A stretch of 31,257 nt of DNA from JBJXGC01 sp046154545 (GTDB lineage: Bacteria; Chloroflexota; Dehalococcoidia; Tepidiformales; Tepidiformaceae). The position numbers were made by a program, and so were the translations under genes. The stretch covers positions 1 through 31,257 of the forward strand of contig JBJXGC010000331.1 in assembly GCA_046154545.1 (NCBI GenBank), given 5' to 3'. The notes below the pieces were generated by a model, which saw only the letters and a program-made list of their open reading frames with translations, did no database searches and was not told where the DNA came from. Below are positions 7,058 through 14,813 of this stretch, in pieces; positions within the stretch are counted from its first letter, which is position 1; the number at the start of each line of letters is the position of its first letter.

Positions 7058-7356
7058 CAGGCCGCGACTGGCGCAGAGGGCGAAACCTCTACCGTTTCGA
7101 CCGTGAGCGGCCATCCTTCGGCTGCCCGGTCCGCCAGGATCTCGGCGAGTGCGGCAGCGACCACGGCTGGCCTTTCGTCGGCCACGAAGGCCGGCTCAGC
7201 GGCCGCGATCTCTAGCCACGCGCCCATAACCAGCGCGATCTCGATGAGCGCGTCGGCCCGATTCGCGCCTTGCGCCGTCGCGCCGGGCGTCGCGGGGCAG
7301 TGCGCAACCCACGCGCCGTCTGGATGCGGCGAGAGCACCACCGTGTACCCGGACAT
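7057..7356 (-). CDS. hicB: HicB-type antitoxin
   Basis: A 99-residue protein beginning SGYTVVLSPHPDGAWVAHCP, with ATPGATAQGANRADALIEIA following. This is the HicB partial RNase-H-like fold, in which an extended strand pair is followed by a helix. Residues 70-99 end in VETVEVSPSAPVAA with no obvious RHH or HTH DNA-binding tail, so DNA binding, if any, must come from another surface. The ATG at 7356 starts the domain cleanly; the frame runs on to 7422 without family similarity. hicA follows directly, giving the order antitoxin then toxin. Two matching palindromes lie 30-65 bp upstream and may be its operator. Confidence 0.8.
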   Translation of the reverse strand: MSGYTVVLSPHPDGAWVAHCPATPGATAQGANRADALIEIALVMGAWLEIAAAEPAFVADERPAVVAAALAEILADRAAEGWPLTVETVEVSPSAPVAA

Positions 7357-7384
7357 GCACTCTAGCTTAATGCGCGAGCGGGAC

Positions 7385-7422
7385 GTGAGTCTCACCTCTT
7401 GGGTTCGCCGGGTGAGCGTCAC
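7385..7422 (-). promoter_or_regulatory. Duplicated GTGA-N3-TCAC palindromes upstream of hicB
   Basis: GTGAGTCTCAC at 7385-7395 and GTGAGCGTCAC at 7412-7422 share the form GTGA-N3-TCAC and are 27 bp apart. They lie 29-66 bp upstream of the hicB ATG. Paired half-sites like this are what a dimeric regulator of the operon would bind. Confidence 0.5.
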
Positions 7423-7480
7423 TTTCTTGCGTGCAGCCCATCCGTGTCGCCGATCAGCTGCGCCGTGCGGCGTTTGGACC

Positions 7481-7560
7481 GCCGCCTAACGGCGGCGGCT
7501 ATGATTCCAGCTGAGGCCACTGAACGAACACCGGGATCATAGCCGCGAGCGGGAGCTCGC
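7481..7560 (-). terminator. Cluster of nested hairpins downstream of the SDR gene
   Basis: Three inverted repeats sit in 80 bp. GCCGCC/GGCGGC is at 7481-7496 with a TAAC loop. GCGGCTATGATTCC at 7495-7508 pairs with 7533-7546 apart from one mismatch. GCGAGC/GCTCGC is at 7545-7560 with a GGGA loop. They lie 79-158 bp past the stop of the minus-strand SDR gene. The overlap of arms means they are alternative folds. No U-run is seen. Confidence 0.5.
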
Positions 7561-7638
7561 GGACGCCGCGCAAAACTCTGACGGCCACCCGGGTTCGCCG
7601 GCGTGGGCCATGCGAGCCGGGGTGGATCGCCCGATTCA

Positions 7639-8427
7639 CTACACCTTCCCCGCCGCCCCACCGTCGATGTTGAGCACCTGGCCGTTGATGAAGCGGGACT
7701 CGTCGCAGGCGAGGAAGAGGACGGCGTTGGCCGTGTCCTCGGGCGTACCAGCCCCGGGTGTGAGCTGGATGCCCGCGAAGTAGCGTTCGGCAAAGTGGTG
7801 CTCAGCGTCGATGTTTGCCGCTGGCGAGAGCACCTGGCCGGGGCGGACGCAGTTGACGCGGATGCCGTGCGCGCCGCCCACGCCGGCCGTGTAGCGGGTG
7901 AAGGCCTCGATCCCGGCTTTCGCGGCGGCGTAGGCCGAGGGCGGCACGAAGGGCAGCATGCCCCGTGCTTCGGCGCTCGTCCCGCCAACGGCCGCGAACG
8001 AAGACATGTTCACAATCGTGCCGCCGCCCGCCGCCAGCAGGTGGTTCCAGCAGGCGCGCGTCATGCGGTAGGTCGAGGTCAGATTGAGGTGGAGCACGGC
8101 CACGAAGGTGTCGTCGGACTCGCGCGGAAACTCGCCCGGGAGGGCGCCGCCGGCGTTGTTGAAGAGCACATGAATGGCGCCGTACGCATCGACCGTCTCC
8201 TTCACCGCGGCCTCGATGGAGGCGCGGTCGGTGACGTCGCAGCGGATGAAGCGGGCCTCGCCGCCCGCCTCCCTGATGGATGCTTCGACGGCGTGGCCTT
8301 CGGCCTCGCGCCGGGCCATGAGGACGACCTTCGCGCCTTCGGCTGCGAACAGCCGCGCCGTCGCCGCACCGATGCCGGAGTTTCCGCCGGTGACGATAGC
8401 TACCTTGCCCTCAAGCCGCTGACCCAT
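7639..8427 (-). CDS. Short-chain dehydrogenase/reductase (SDR)
   Basis: A 262-residue classical SDR with a Rossmann fold. The cofactor motif is TGGNSGIG at 13-20, NNAG is at 90-93, and the catalytic set is S142/S143, Y166 and K170 in SAYAAAK. The R39-R40 pair after the second strand (MARREAEG) and the absence of an acidic residue there favour NADP(H), though this is only a tendency. The C-terminal FINGQVLNIDGGAAGKV is typical of the FabG-like group. GAGGAGG precedes the ATG at 8427. It follows the DUF35 gene by 10 bp, so it is the last gene of a TetR, thiolase-like, DUF35, SDR unit and probably oxidises or reduces a hydroxyacyl or sterol-like intermediate of that pathway. Confidence 0.9.
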   Translation of the reverse strand: MGQRLEGKVAIVTGGNSGIGAATARLFAAEGAKVVLMARREAEGHAVEASIREAGGEARFIRCDVTDRASIEAAVKETVDAYGAIHVLFNNAGGALPGEFPRESDDTFVAVLHLNLTSTYRMTRACWNHLLAAGGGTIVNMSSFAAVGGTSAEARGMLPFVPPSAYAAAKAGIEAFTRYTAGVGGAHGIRVNCVRPGQVLSPAANIDAEHHFAERYFAGIQLTPGAGTPEDTANAVLFLACDESRFINGQVLNIDGGAAGKV

Positions 8428-8437
8428 CGAGACCTCC

Positions 8438-8863
8438 TCAATTCGCCGGCGCTGTGGGCCGGAATTTCACCAGGGTGATGGCGTCGCTCGCGTCCTCGAA
8501 GACCGCTTCCACGGCCATGCCAATGCGTACGTCTTCGAGCGCACAACCGACGATGTTCGTCGTGAAGTGGGGGCCCTCTTCCAGTTCGACGATGGCGATG
8601 ACGTAGGGCACGTCCCCGGCGAAGGCCTGGGCAGTGCCGCGGCGGTCGATCGTGTAGGAATACACCGTCCCCCGGCCACTCACCGGCGCCCATGTCCAGT
8701 CGTCGCGGAGCGTCCCCGGTTCGAGGATTCGCGGGTACCAGAAGTAGGTGCCGTCTTTGCGGCGAGGCATGACGAGCCGGCGCTCGCGCGTCGCGTCCCA
8801 GAAGGGCTGGGTGAGCGGCGTCGGCTGGGGGAGTGGCTTCGCGACGGCCGGCGCCTCAGGCAT
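8438..8863 (-). CDS. DUF35 OB-fold protein, partner of the thiolase-like protein
   Basis: A 141-residue protein of the DUF35 group, which normally has an N-terminal helix, a rubredoxin-like zinc ribbon and an OB-fold. The helix region TQPFWDATRERRLVMPR and the OB-fold (GRGTVYSYTIDRRGTAQAF onward, including VPYVIAIVELEEGP) are clear. The ribbon should have two CxxC pairs, but here it reads MPRRKDGTYFWYPRILEPGT with no cysteine, so zinc is probably not bound. Its ATG overlaps the stop of the thiolase-like gene in TGATG, and GGAGG precedes it. In steroid side-chain aldolases a DUF35 domain is needed for activity of the thiolase-like Ltp protein, so a complex with the upstream product is likely. 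Confidence 0.85.
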   Translation of the reverse strand: MPEAPAVAKPLPQPTPLTQPFWDATRERRLVMPRRKDGTYFWYPRILEPGTLRDDWTWAPVSGRGTVYSYTIDRRGTAQAFAGDVPYVIAIVELEEGPHFTTNIVGCALEDVRIGMAVEAVFEDASDAITLVKFRPTAPAN

Positions 8864-10050
8864 CAGGCGCCCTCCAGGATGAGGGCGGTCTGCTCGGACA
8901 TAAAGCCGCCGGTGCCCGTGACGTATGCCCGGTCGCACTGCGCGAGCTGGCGCTCGCCGGCCCGATGCTGGAGCTGGCGTACGGCTTCCGTGACGTGCGA
9001 CATGCCGCCGGCGATGCCCGCCTGGCCCATGCTGAGCTGGCCGCCGTGGGTGTTCAGCGGCCAATCGCCCCTGTAGGTGAGGTCGTGTTCCTGGACGAAC
9101 CGGCCGCCCTGGCCTGGCCCGCAGAAGCCGGAGCCTTCGATCGTAAGGAGCACCGTGACCGTGTAGCAGTCGTACATGGAGGCCATGTCGATGGCCTTCC
9201 GGGTGGTCCCCGCCATGCCGAACGCCCGGTCGGCAGCCGCCCGGATGGGGCTTTCGACCAGCGACGGGGCGTAGGTGATGGCCTTGTGGGTGATGTGCTC
9301 GCCGAAACCGGAGAGCACCACCGGCCGGCGCTGGAGCTGTTTGGCGCGCTCCAGGGTGGTCACCAGGATGGCTGCGCCGCCGGAGCAGGGCATCACGATC
9401 TCGAGCTGGTGGAGCGGATCGACGATATAGGGAGAGTTGAGGACATCATCGACCGTGATTGGCTGGCGGAACACGGCCATCGGGTTGGCGAGGGCGTTCG
9501 TACGCTGATCGACGGCCACCTTCGCGAGTGCCTCCGCGGGGACCCCGTACTCGTGCATGTAGCGCTGGGCGACGAGGGCGAAGTGCGAGTTCGGGTTGTT
9601 CAGGCCGTAGGGGAGGTCGAACTGGCCGTGGGGCGAACCCCAGGCGTCGGCGCCGAGGTAGGCCCAGGCGGGATTCCAGGCGCCCCCGGGGCGGCTCGGG
9701 GCCGGGACCGTGGAGGTCAGGCAGATACAGGTGTCACAGGCGCCGGCTTCGATGGCCGCTACGGCCCGCCAGATCATGCCGGTAGCGCTGGCGCCGCCGA
9801 GGTCGACCACCTCGGCGAAGTTCGCCTGGATCCCGAGGTACTCCACCAGGGCGGCGGGCCCAAAGAGGGGCGCTTCGGGGATGCTGGTGGAGAGCACGCC
9901 ATCGACCTCGAGCGGTTCGATGCCGGCGTCCGCGCAGGCCTCGCGGGTCAGGCGGGAGAAGGCCTCGAGCATGAACATCGGCTCGGTCCAGCGCCGCTGG
10001 GGCGCCCATTCAGCCAGCCCGGCGATAGCGGCACGGCGGGAAACGGCCAT
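8863..10050 (-). CDS. Thiolase-fold lipid-transfer protein (Ltp/SCP-x-like), probable acyl-CoA aldolase subunit
   Basis: A 395-residue thiolase-superfamily protein. The usual N-terminal nucleophile cysteine is missing: the loop reads DLGGASATG at 83-91. The C-terminal GHPxGASG signature is also changed, to GQAGIAGG at 342-349. The YDCYT motif at 293-297 and NTHGGQLS at 333-340 match the Ltp branch, whose members work with DUF35 proteins to cleave C-C bonds of hydroxyacyl-CoA side chains by retro-aldol chemistry. Y293 may correspond to the catalytic tyrosine reported in a steroid aldolase, but I cannot align it here. AAGGAGGA precedes the ATG at 10050. It heads the coding part of the cluster after the TetR gene. 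A non-enzymatic or acyl-transfer role is the alternative. Confidence 0.85.
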   Translation of the reverse strand: MAVSRRAAIAGLAEWAPQRRWTEPMFMLEAFSRLTREACADAGIEPLEVDGVLSTSIPEAPLFGPAALVEYLGIQANFAEVVDLGGASATGMIWRAVAAIEAGACDTCICLTSTVPAPSRPGGAWNPAWAYLGADAWGSPHGQFDLPYGLNNPNSHFALVAQRYMHEYGVPAEALAKVAVDQRTNALANPMAVFRQPITVDDVLNSPYIVDPLHQLEIVMPCSGGAAILVTTLERAKQLQRRPVVLSGFGEHITHKAITYAPSLVESPIRAAADRAFGMAGTTRKAIDMASMYDCYTVTVLLTIEGSGFCGPGQGGRFVQEHDLTYRGDWPLNTHGGQLSMGQAGIAGGMSHVTEAVRQLQHRAGERQLAQCDRAYVTGTGGFMSEQTALILEGA

Positions 10051-10135
10051 GGATGCGATCCTCCTTCGCCGGGCGCAGCCTACTCCAGTCGCGCCGCCTG
10101 CGGAATGTCCGGGAGCCTGGGGGACGGGCCGCGCC

Positions 10136-10813
10136 TCAGGCGGGCCGGCGGGTTATGCCGTTGAGGACCATCGCCACGGCAGAGTCGGCCACGGAACTGG
10201 CGTCCGCCCCGCGCTTCGGGTTGTACCACTCGGCCGTCCAGTTCATCGCCCCAAAGGCGAGCATCCGGACGGTGAAGAGGTCGAGCCCTGGCTGGAGCTG
10301 CCCGGCGTCCCGGGCCGCCACGATCAGCCCATGCCAGTATTCGCCGTACTCCCGCTGTTCGACGCGGTGGACGCGCAGGACCTCGCCCGGGACCTGCCCG
10401 ACGATGCGGGCCTGGGCCGACGTGTAGTCGCTGATCTCGAGGATCGCCATCGTGTGGGCGCGGATCGCCGTCGCGACGCGGTCGAGCGGCGTCACATCTC
10501 CGGGGAGCGCGTCCACGGCCGCGCGGACGTGGCCCCAGGCGGTCCGGATGCCGAGGTGAAGGATCTCGGCGACGAGTTCCTCACGTGAGGCGAAGTGGTA
10601 GTAGAGGCTGCCGCTCTGCATGCCGGCGCGTTCAGCGATATCGCTCAGGCGGGCGGTGGCGTAGCCCTGCTCGCGGAAGACGGACGCCGCCGCGTCGAGG
10701 ATGCGCTGGCGTGTGCGGGCGGACTTCGGCCCGCGGCCGTTTCCGGCCCCGGCGAGTGGGTCCGCCGCGGACTCACCGCCAGGGTCAGTCGCGCTGTCGA
10801 GATCCTGTTTCAA
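10136..10813 (-). CDS. TetR-family repressor heading the thiolase-like/DUF35/SDR cluster
   Basis: A 225-residue TetR regulator. Residues 34-80 form the DNA-binding domain (TRQRILDAAASVFREQGYATARL, then SDIAERAGMQSGSLYYHF). The ligand-binding half ends in FGAMNWTAEWYNPKRG, a pattern common in regulators of fatty-acid or sterol catabolism. The first start codon is TTG at 10813, followed by about 30 disordered residues. The region upstream holds a short inverted pattern AATC-N7-GATT at 10813-10827 around CGTACG, perhaps part of an operator. It lies 85 bp before the thiolase-like gene on the same strand and diverges from the flavin monooxygenase gene across 243 bp, so it could control both. An acyl-CoA ligand is likely but not shown. 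Confidence 0.88.
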   Translation of the reverse strand: MKQDLDSATDPGGESAADPLAGAGNGRGPKSARTRQRILDAAASVFREQGYATARLSDIAERAGMQSGSLYYHFASREELVAEILHLGIRTAWGHVRAAVDALPGDVTPLDRVATAIRAHTMAILEISDYTSAQARIVGQVPGEVLRVHRVEQREYGEYWHGLIVAARDAGQLQPGLDLFTVRMLAFGAMNWTAEWYNPKRGADASSVADSAVAMVLNGITRRPA

Positions 10814-11056
10814 ATCGTACGTAGATTAGCGGATGCGGAGACCGGGGCGAAGCGACGAGCATCGTTCGACAGCGGGCGGCGAGCGACCGGGCCGAGGACC
10901 GGGGGCTGAATCGGGCGCCCACCATGGGAGCGCACGAAGAAAGCGGACTATCGGACCCCGGAAACGGTGCGTGCGGCCGTTGGTTCACGGGTCCTGGGGC
11001 CGCACCCTTTCGCGCGCGGCAGCAGTCCGCCGCCGACACGACCGGTAGGGGTTCAC

Positions 11057-12559
11057 ATGGCAGCGACCGAATCACTTGCGACGCCCGTGCTCGCGAAGAC
11101 CGAGCACTTCGATGTCCTGATCGTGGGGGCCGGTATCTCCGGCGTGGGTGGGGCATATCACCTGGCCCATCAACGGCCCGGCACGAGTTTCGTCGTCCTC
11201 GAAGCGCTCGACAGCTTCGGCGGCACCTGGTGGATGCACCGCTACCCGGGAATTCGCTCCGACAGCGACCTCTACACGTTCGGGTATCGCTTCAAGCCCT
11301 GGACGAGCGCACCCGTTGCAACCGCCGCAGAGATCCGGAAGTACATGGGCGAGGTGATTGATGAAAACGACCTCGCCCGCCACATTCGCTACAACCACAA
11401 GATCACCTCCGCGCGCTGGTCGAGCGAGGAGAATCGCTGGACGATCGAAGCGATCGAAACAACCACCGGCGAAACGCGGCACTTTACAGCCAACTTCCTC
11501 TGGATGTGCCAGGGCTACTACTGGCATTCGGAAGGCTACACGCCCGAATGGCCGGGGATGGACCAGTACGCGGGCCAGATCGTGCATCCCCAGACCTGGC
11601 CCGAAGAGCTGGACTACAAGGGGAAGAACGTGCTCGTGATCGGGTCGGGCGCGACAACCGCTACACTCGTCCCCGCCATCGCGGCCGATTGTGGCCACGT
11701 CACTGTCCTCCAGCGCTCGCCGACCTATTTCATCCCCGGCCGCAACCAGAACGACCTGGCCGACACCCTCCGAGAGCTGGAGATCGACGAAGTCTGGATT
11801 CACGAGATCGTGCGGCGCAAGATCCTCCACGATCAGGCCACCTTCACGCGCCGTTCCTTCGAGGAACCCGATGCCGTGAAGCGCGAGCTGCTGGAGGGAG
11901 TGCGCGCTTACCTCGGCCCCGATTTCGATATCGAAACGCACTTCACGCCGCGCTACCGGCCGTGGCGCCAGCGCATAGCCTTCGTGCCGGACGGCGATAT
12001 CTTCCAGGGCATCAAGGCGGGCAAGGCCTCGGTCGTTACCGACGAGATAGAACGGTTCACCACGAAGGGTGTCCTTCTGAAGTCCGGACAGGAACTCGAA
12101 GCCGACATCATCGTCACGGCCACCGGATTCAACCTCAGCGTGCTCGGCGATATCGCGTTCGAGATCGACGGCAAACCCCTCGATTTCGCGGACACGATCA
12201 CCTATCGCGGCATGATGTTCACCGGCGTGCCGAACATGCTTTGGGTGTTCGGGTATTTCCGGGCGAGCTGGACGCTGCGGGCCGACCTTCTGGCGGACTT
12301 CGTCTGCCGCCTGCTCGCCCACATGGAGGCGAGAGGCGCGAAGCGCGTCGCAGTCGCCCTGCGCCCGGAGGACAGGGGCATGGAACTCCTCCCCTGGATG
12401 GACGCCGAGAACTTCAACCCGGGCTATCTCATGCGCTCCATGCACCTGCTGCCAAAACGGGGCAACAAACCGGAGTGGCAGCACACGCAGGACTACTGGA
12501 GGGAGAAGGACGAAGTGCCCGCGATCGACCTTGACGGCCCCGAGTTTGTCTACGGGTAG
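11057..12559 (+). CDS. Flavin-containing monooxygenase of the Baeyer-Villiger/EthA type
   Basis: A 500-residue two-dinucleotide-binding-domain enzyme. The FAD motif is GAGISG at 24-29, followed by FGGTWW at 54-59. The fingerprint region QGYYWHSEGYTPEWPG at 152-167 has the EthA-like form, with histidine and WPG in place. The NADPH motif is GSGATT at 196-201, and ATGFN is near 363. The expected reaction is insertion of oxygen next to a carbonyl, giving an ester or lactone, using NADPH and O2. The ATG at 11057 begins MAATESL and is preceded by a weak GGGG. An in-frame extension to 10967 has no family match. It diverges from the TetR gene and may belong to the same pathway. The two serine hydrolases at 2230-4630 are possible users of its ester products. 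Confidence 0.9.
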   Translation: MAATESLATPVLAKTEHFDVLIVGAGISGVGGAYHLAHQRPGTSFVVLEALDSFGGTWWMHRYPGIRSDSDLYTFGYRFKPWTSAPVATAAEIRKYMGEVIDENDLARHIRYNHKITSARWSSEENRWTIEAIETTTGETRHFTANFLWMCQGYYWHSEGYTPEWPGMDQYAGQIVHPQTWPEELDYKGKNVLVIGSGATTATLVPAIAADCGHVTVLQRSPTYFIPGRNQNDLADTLRELEIDEVWIHEIVRRKILHDQATFTRRSFEEPDAVKRELLEGVRAYLGPDFDIETHFTPRYRPWRQRIAFVPDGDIFQGIKAGKASVVTDEIERFTTKGVLLKSGQELEADIIVTATGFNLSVLGDIAFEIDGKPLDFADTITYRGMMFTGVPNMLWVFGYFRASWTLRADLLADFVCRLLAHMEARGAKRVAVALRPEDRGMELLPWMDAENFNPGYLMRSMHLLPKRGNKPEWQHTQDYWREKDEVPAIDLDGPEFVYG

Positions 12560-12633
12560 AACACTGGGCTCCACGGCCCCAGGGCGCATCGGTGTCGCGA
12601 GTTCGATCGCACCGGTGTTCACATCCGGCAGGC

Positions 12634-12667
12634 GGCGCGCTCACGCCCAAGCGTGGGATCGCGCGCC
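12634..12667 (+). terminator. Two-part hairpin downstream of the monooxygenase gene
   Basis: GGCGCGC at 12634-12640 pairs with GCGCGCC at 12661-12667. Inside it CACGC at 12642-12646 pairs with GCGTG at 12651-12655 around a CCAA loop. It starts 74 bp after the monooxygenase stop and 59 bp before the methyltransferase ATG. No U-run follows. Confidence 0.5.
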
Positions 12668-12725
12668 CGCCCAGTCATGGAACTTCCCGATAGCCGTGGG
12701 GTGCTGGCGTGCGAACACTGGAGGC

Positions 12726-13994
12726 ATGCCCACGCCCGATGCCGTCCGCGACCAGTACGAAACCCTGCCCTACCCGCCCCGCGACCCCGCACAGGAGCTG
12801 CGCGAGCTGCGCTCCACCCTTTCGGGCGAGTTGAAGCTGGCGAGCACGATTTTCTGGGGCGGGCGGAACGTCCTTGGGCCCACCTTTCGCGCGCTTGACG
12901 CGGGCTGTGGGACCGGCGATTCGGCGATCTTCCTTGCCGAACAGACACGCCACTCAGGCGGACAGGTGGTCGGCTTCGACCTTTCCGAGGCGTCGCTCGT
13001 GATCGCGAAGGCGCGGGCAGAGCGCCGCGCGCTGGACAACGTCCGGTTCATCCGGGGGCGGATCGAGGACCTCCCGGGGCTTGGCCTCGGCCCGTTCGAC
13101 TACATCGTCAGTCTCGGCGTCCTCCACCACCTTCCCGACCCGGCAGCAGGACTGGCGGCGCTGAGGGCGGTCCTCGCACCGGCCGGTGGTCTGTCGCTCA
13201 TGGTCTACGCCGAATACGGCCGCACGCCGATCTACCAGTTGCAGAAGCTCTTCCAGGTGATCGCGCCTCCGGCGTTCTCGACGGGCCAGCGGCTGGAGAT
13301 CGTGAAGCGCACCCTCAGCCGGCTGGGCGCGGAACACTGGGCGAGTCTCGGCCGGTCGGCGTTCAGCGGCGAGATCAAAGCCCATGGCGACGCCGGGCTC
13401 TTCGACCTCTTCCTGCATTCACAGGACCGCGCCTACACCGTGCCCCAGCTCCACGAGTGGGTGGCCGGGGCGGGCCTACGGCTCCTGCGGTTCGACATGC
13501 CGATCCTCTACGAACCAGCGACGAGCCTTCCCGGTATCGACATCACGGGGCTCGATGGTCCGGCGCGCCAGGCGGTGGCTGAGCTACTCAACGGGCGCAT
13601 CAAGAAGCACACGTTCTTTGCGACTGACAGTGAGACGGCGATCCCGGAGGTCCCCGCCTGGGATGACGAAGCGGCCATCCCCGACTGGCTGATGTACGAC
13701 CCGGCATGGCTCGCTGCCCAGGTTGAGCGGCGCCCGGAGATCGGCATCGCCTACGAGGACCTGCAGTTCCAGTGCACCCTCGACGGCTTTCGCCGGGACT
13801 TCCTGCGGCTCGTCGATGGGCAGCGGACGCTCGGCGAGATCGTCACGCTCCTCCAGGTGAAGCATGGGAAGCTGACTCGCGCCGAGCTCATGGCCCGCTG
13901 GGACCTGCTCTACCAGGCGCTGTCAGTCTTCGGCCTCGCCGGACTCATGCGCGAACCGTGGTCGTGTCGCGAGCGTCTCGCCGCGAGCGCCTGA
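12726..13994 (+). CDS. Class I SAM-dependent methyltransferase with a C-terminal extension
   Basis: A 422-residue protein. Residues 1-20 (TPDAVRDQYETLPYPPRDP) are a recognisable lead-in of a large methyltransferase subgroup. Motif I is LDAGCGTGDS at 57-66, the acidic loop after strand 2 is GFDLSEAS at 83-90, and the strand 4 region is FDYIVSLGVLHHLPDP. This is a normal SAM-binding Rossmann-like core up to about residue 210. The remaining 200 residues have no obvious catalytic motif; the end (GFRRDFLRLVDGQRTLGEIV, then RAELMARWDLLYQALSVFGL) looks helical, like a winged-helix or PqqD-type module. GGAGG lies only 1 nt before the ATG at 12726, which is unusually close. The substrate is unknown. 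It converges with the TetR gene at 14036. Confidence 0.85.
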   Translation: MPTPDAVRDQYETLPYPPRDPAQELRELRSTLSGELKLASTIFWGGRNVLGPTFRALDAGCGTGDSAIFLAEQTRHSGGQVVGFDLSEASLVIAKARAERRALDNVRFIRGRIEDLPGLGLGPFDYIVSLGVLHHLPDPAAGLAALRAVLAPAGGLSLMVYAEYGRTPIYQLQKLFQVIAPPAFSTGQRLEIVKRTLSRLGAEHWASLGRSAFSGEIKAHGDAGLFDLFLHSQDRAYTVPQLHEWVAGAGLRLLRFDMPILYEPATSLPGIDITGLDGPARQAVAELLNGRIKKHTFFATDSETAIPEVPAWDDEAAIPDWLMYDPAWLAAQVERRPEIGIAYEDLQFQCTLDGFRRDFLRLVDGQRTLGEIVTLLQVKHGKLTRAELMARWDLLYQALSVFGLAGLMREPWSCRERLAASA

Positions 13995-14035
13995 GCGCTG
14001 CAGCCGAGGAGATGGTCGCAGGCCCCGCGAACGGA

Positions 14036-14599
14036 TCAGGCAGGCGACCCGTCGTCCTGATCGCGGTCCGGATTGGGACGGCCGGGCAGGCTTCCCTGGC
14101 GCGCCTCCTTCAGGAGTGTCCGGAGCGCCCAGGCAACGGCCTGTCCGGATTCCGTCCCATCCATGCCGAACTCTTCGCGCATTCGCAGCCAGGTCTGGAT
14201 TGAGACCAGTGTCCGCATGAGCGCGGCGAAGTGAAGCTGGTCTCGTTCGTCCAGTTCGGGGAGCGACCGGGCGACGGCCTGTCTGATCTCCGCCGTGCGC
14301 CGCCGGCTGACCTCGGAGTAGCGTCGCGGATCAGCGTTCAGTACGGCTTCGGCCGTCGCCTCGGCGGCGTGGCCGTCAGGCGCCTTAAAAGCGGCTTCCG
14401 CCCAGGCCGCTCCTTCTTCGACGGTGCCCGGGGGTGTCGAACCCTGTCGCGCCACGGACATCTGCTCGATCCGATCGGTCAAGCCTTCAACGAGGGCTGC
14501 ACGATCGGGAAAGTGCCGGTATACGGTCGGCTGCGACACCCCGGCGCGCGCGGCGATCTGCCTGGTCGAGATCTCGTCCGCCCTGTGGACGCCAAGCAA
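14036..14599 (-). CDS. TetR-family repressor, start uncertain
   Basis: From TTG at 14599 the protein has 187 residues and begins just before the HTH (ISTRQIAARAGVSQPTVYRHFPDRAALVEGL). This would omit helix 1 of the TetR domain. The same frame continues upstream without a stop and encodes a convincing helix 1 (NRTRDLILDALTELL), so the real start is further up. No ATG, GTG or TTG exists there. A GGAGG at 14704-14708 stands 5 nt before an in-frame ATC at 14698-14696, giving a 220-residue protein of standard TetR length, so a rare ATC start is the best explanation. The C-terminal half (QTWLRMREEFGMDGTESGQAV) resembles the general TetR ligand-binding region. It diverges from the swivel-domain gene and probably controls it. 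Confidence 0.82.
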   Translation of the reverse strand: MLGVHRADEISTRQIAARAGVSQPTVYRHFPDRAALVEGLTDRIEQMSVARQGSTPPGTVEEGAAWAEAAFKAPDGHAAEATAEAVLNADPRRYSEVSRRRTAEIRQAVARSLPELDERDQLHFAALMRTLVSIQTWLRMREEFGMDGTESGQAVAWALRTLLKEARQGSLPGRPNPDRDQDDGSPA

Positions 14600-14740
14600 C
14601 TCGGTCAGCGCGTCGAGGATGAGGTCGCGCGTGCGATTCGCCTGGCTTTCGCGAAGGGGAGACGAATACGGACGCCCGGCCTGAGCTTCAGTGGAGATGG
14701 AGGCCTCCGTCCAGATATTAGCGAATCTCGGAGAATGTGA

Positions 14741-14792
14741 ATAGCGCAGCGGATATTGACGAGAGTATAGTATTGTTAATATGAAGCGCTAT
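14741..14792 (+). promoter_or_regulatory. Promoter of the swivel-domain gene with flanking inverted repeat
   Basis: TTGACG at 14756-14761 and TAATAT at 14777-14782 look like -35 and -10 boxes with a 15-bp spacer. ATAGCGC at 14741-14747 and GCGCTAT at 14786-14792 form a perfect 7-bp inverted repeat bracketing them. On the minus strand TATACT at 14769-14764 could be the -10 of the divergent TetR gene. The arrangement suits control by that TetR protein. Confidence 0.5.
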
Positions 14793-14813
14793 CCCGGATG
14801 AAAGAGGTAGGCC

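Noticed and set aside
9459..9785. A 108-codon arginine-rich frame inside the thiolase-like gene
   Set aside because: Arg/Gly-rich translation typical of an out-of-frame reading of GC-rich DNA.
11072..12622. A 516-codon frame antisense to the monooxygenase
   Set aside because: The plus strand shows both dinucleotide-binding motifs and the EthA fingerprint. The antisense has none.
12531..12725. N-terminal extension of the methyltransferase overlapping the monooxygenase stop
   Set aside because: The extra 65 residues have no similarity, and the family start TPDAVRDQYE fits the ATG at 12726.
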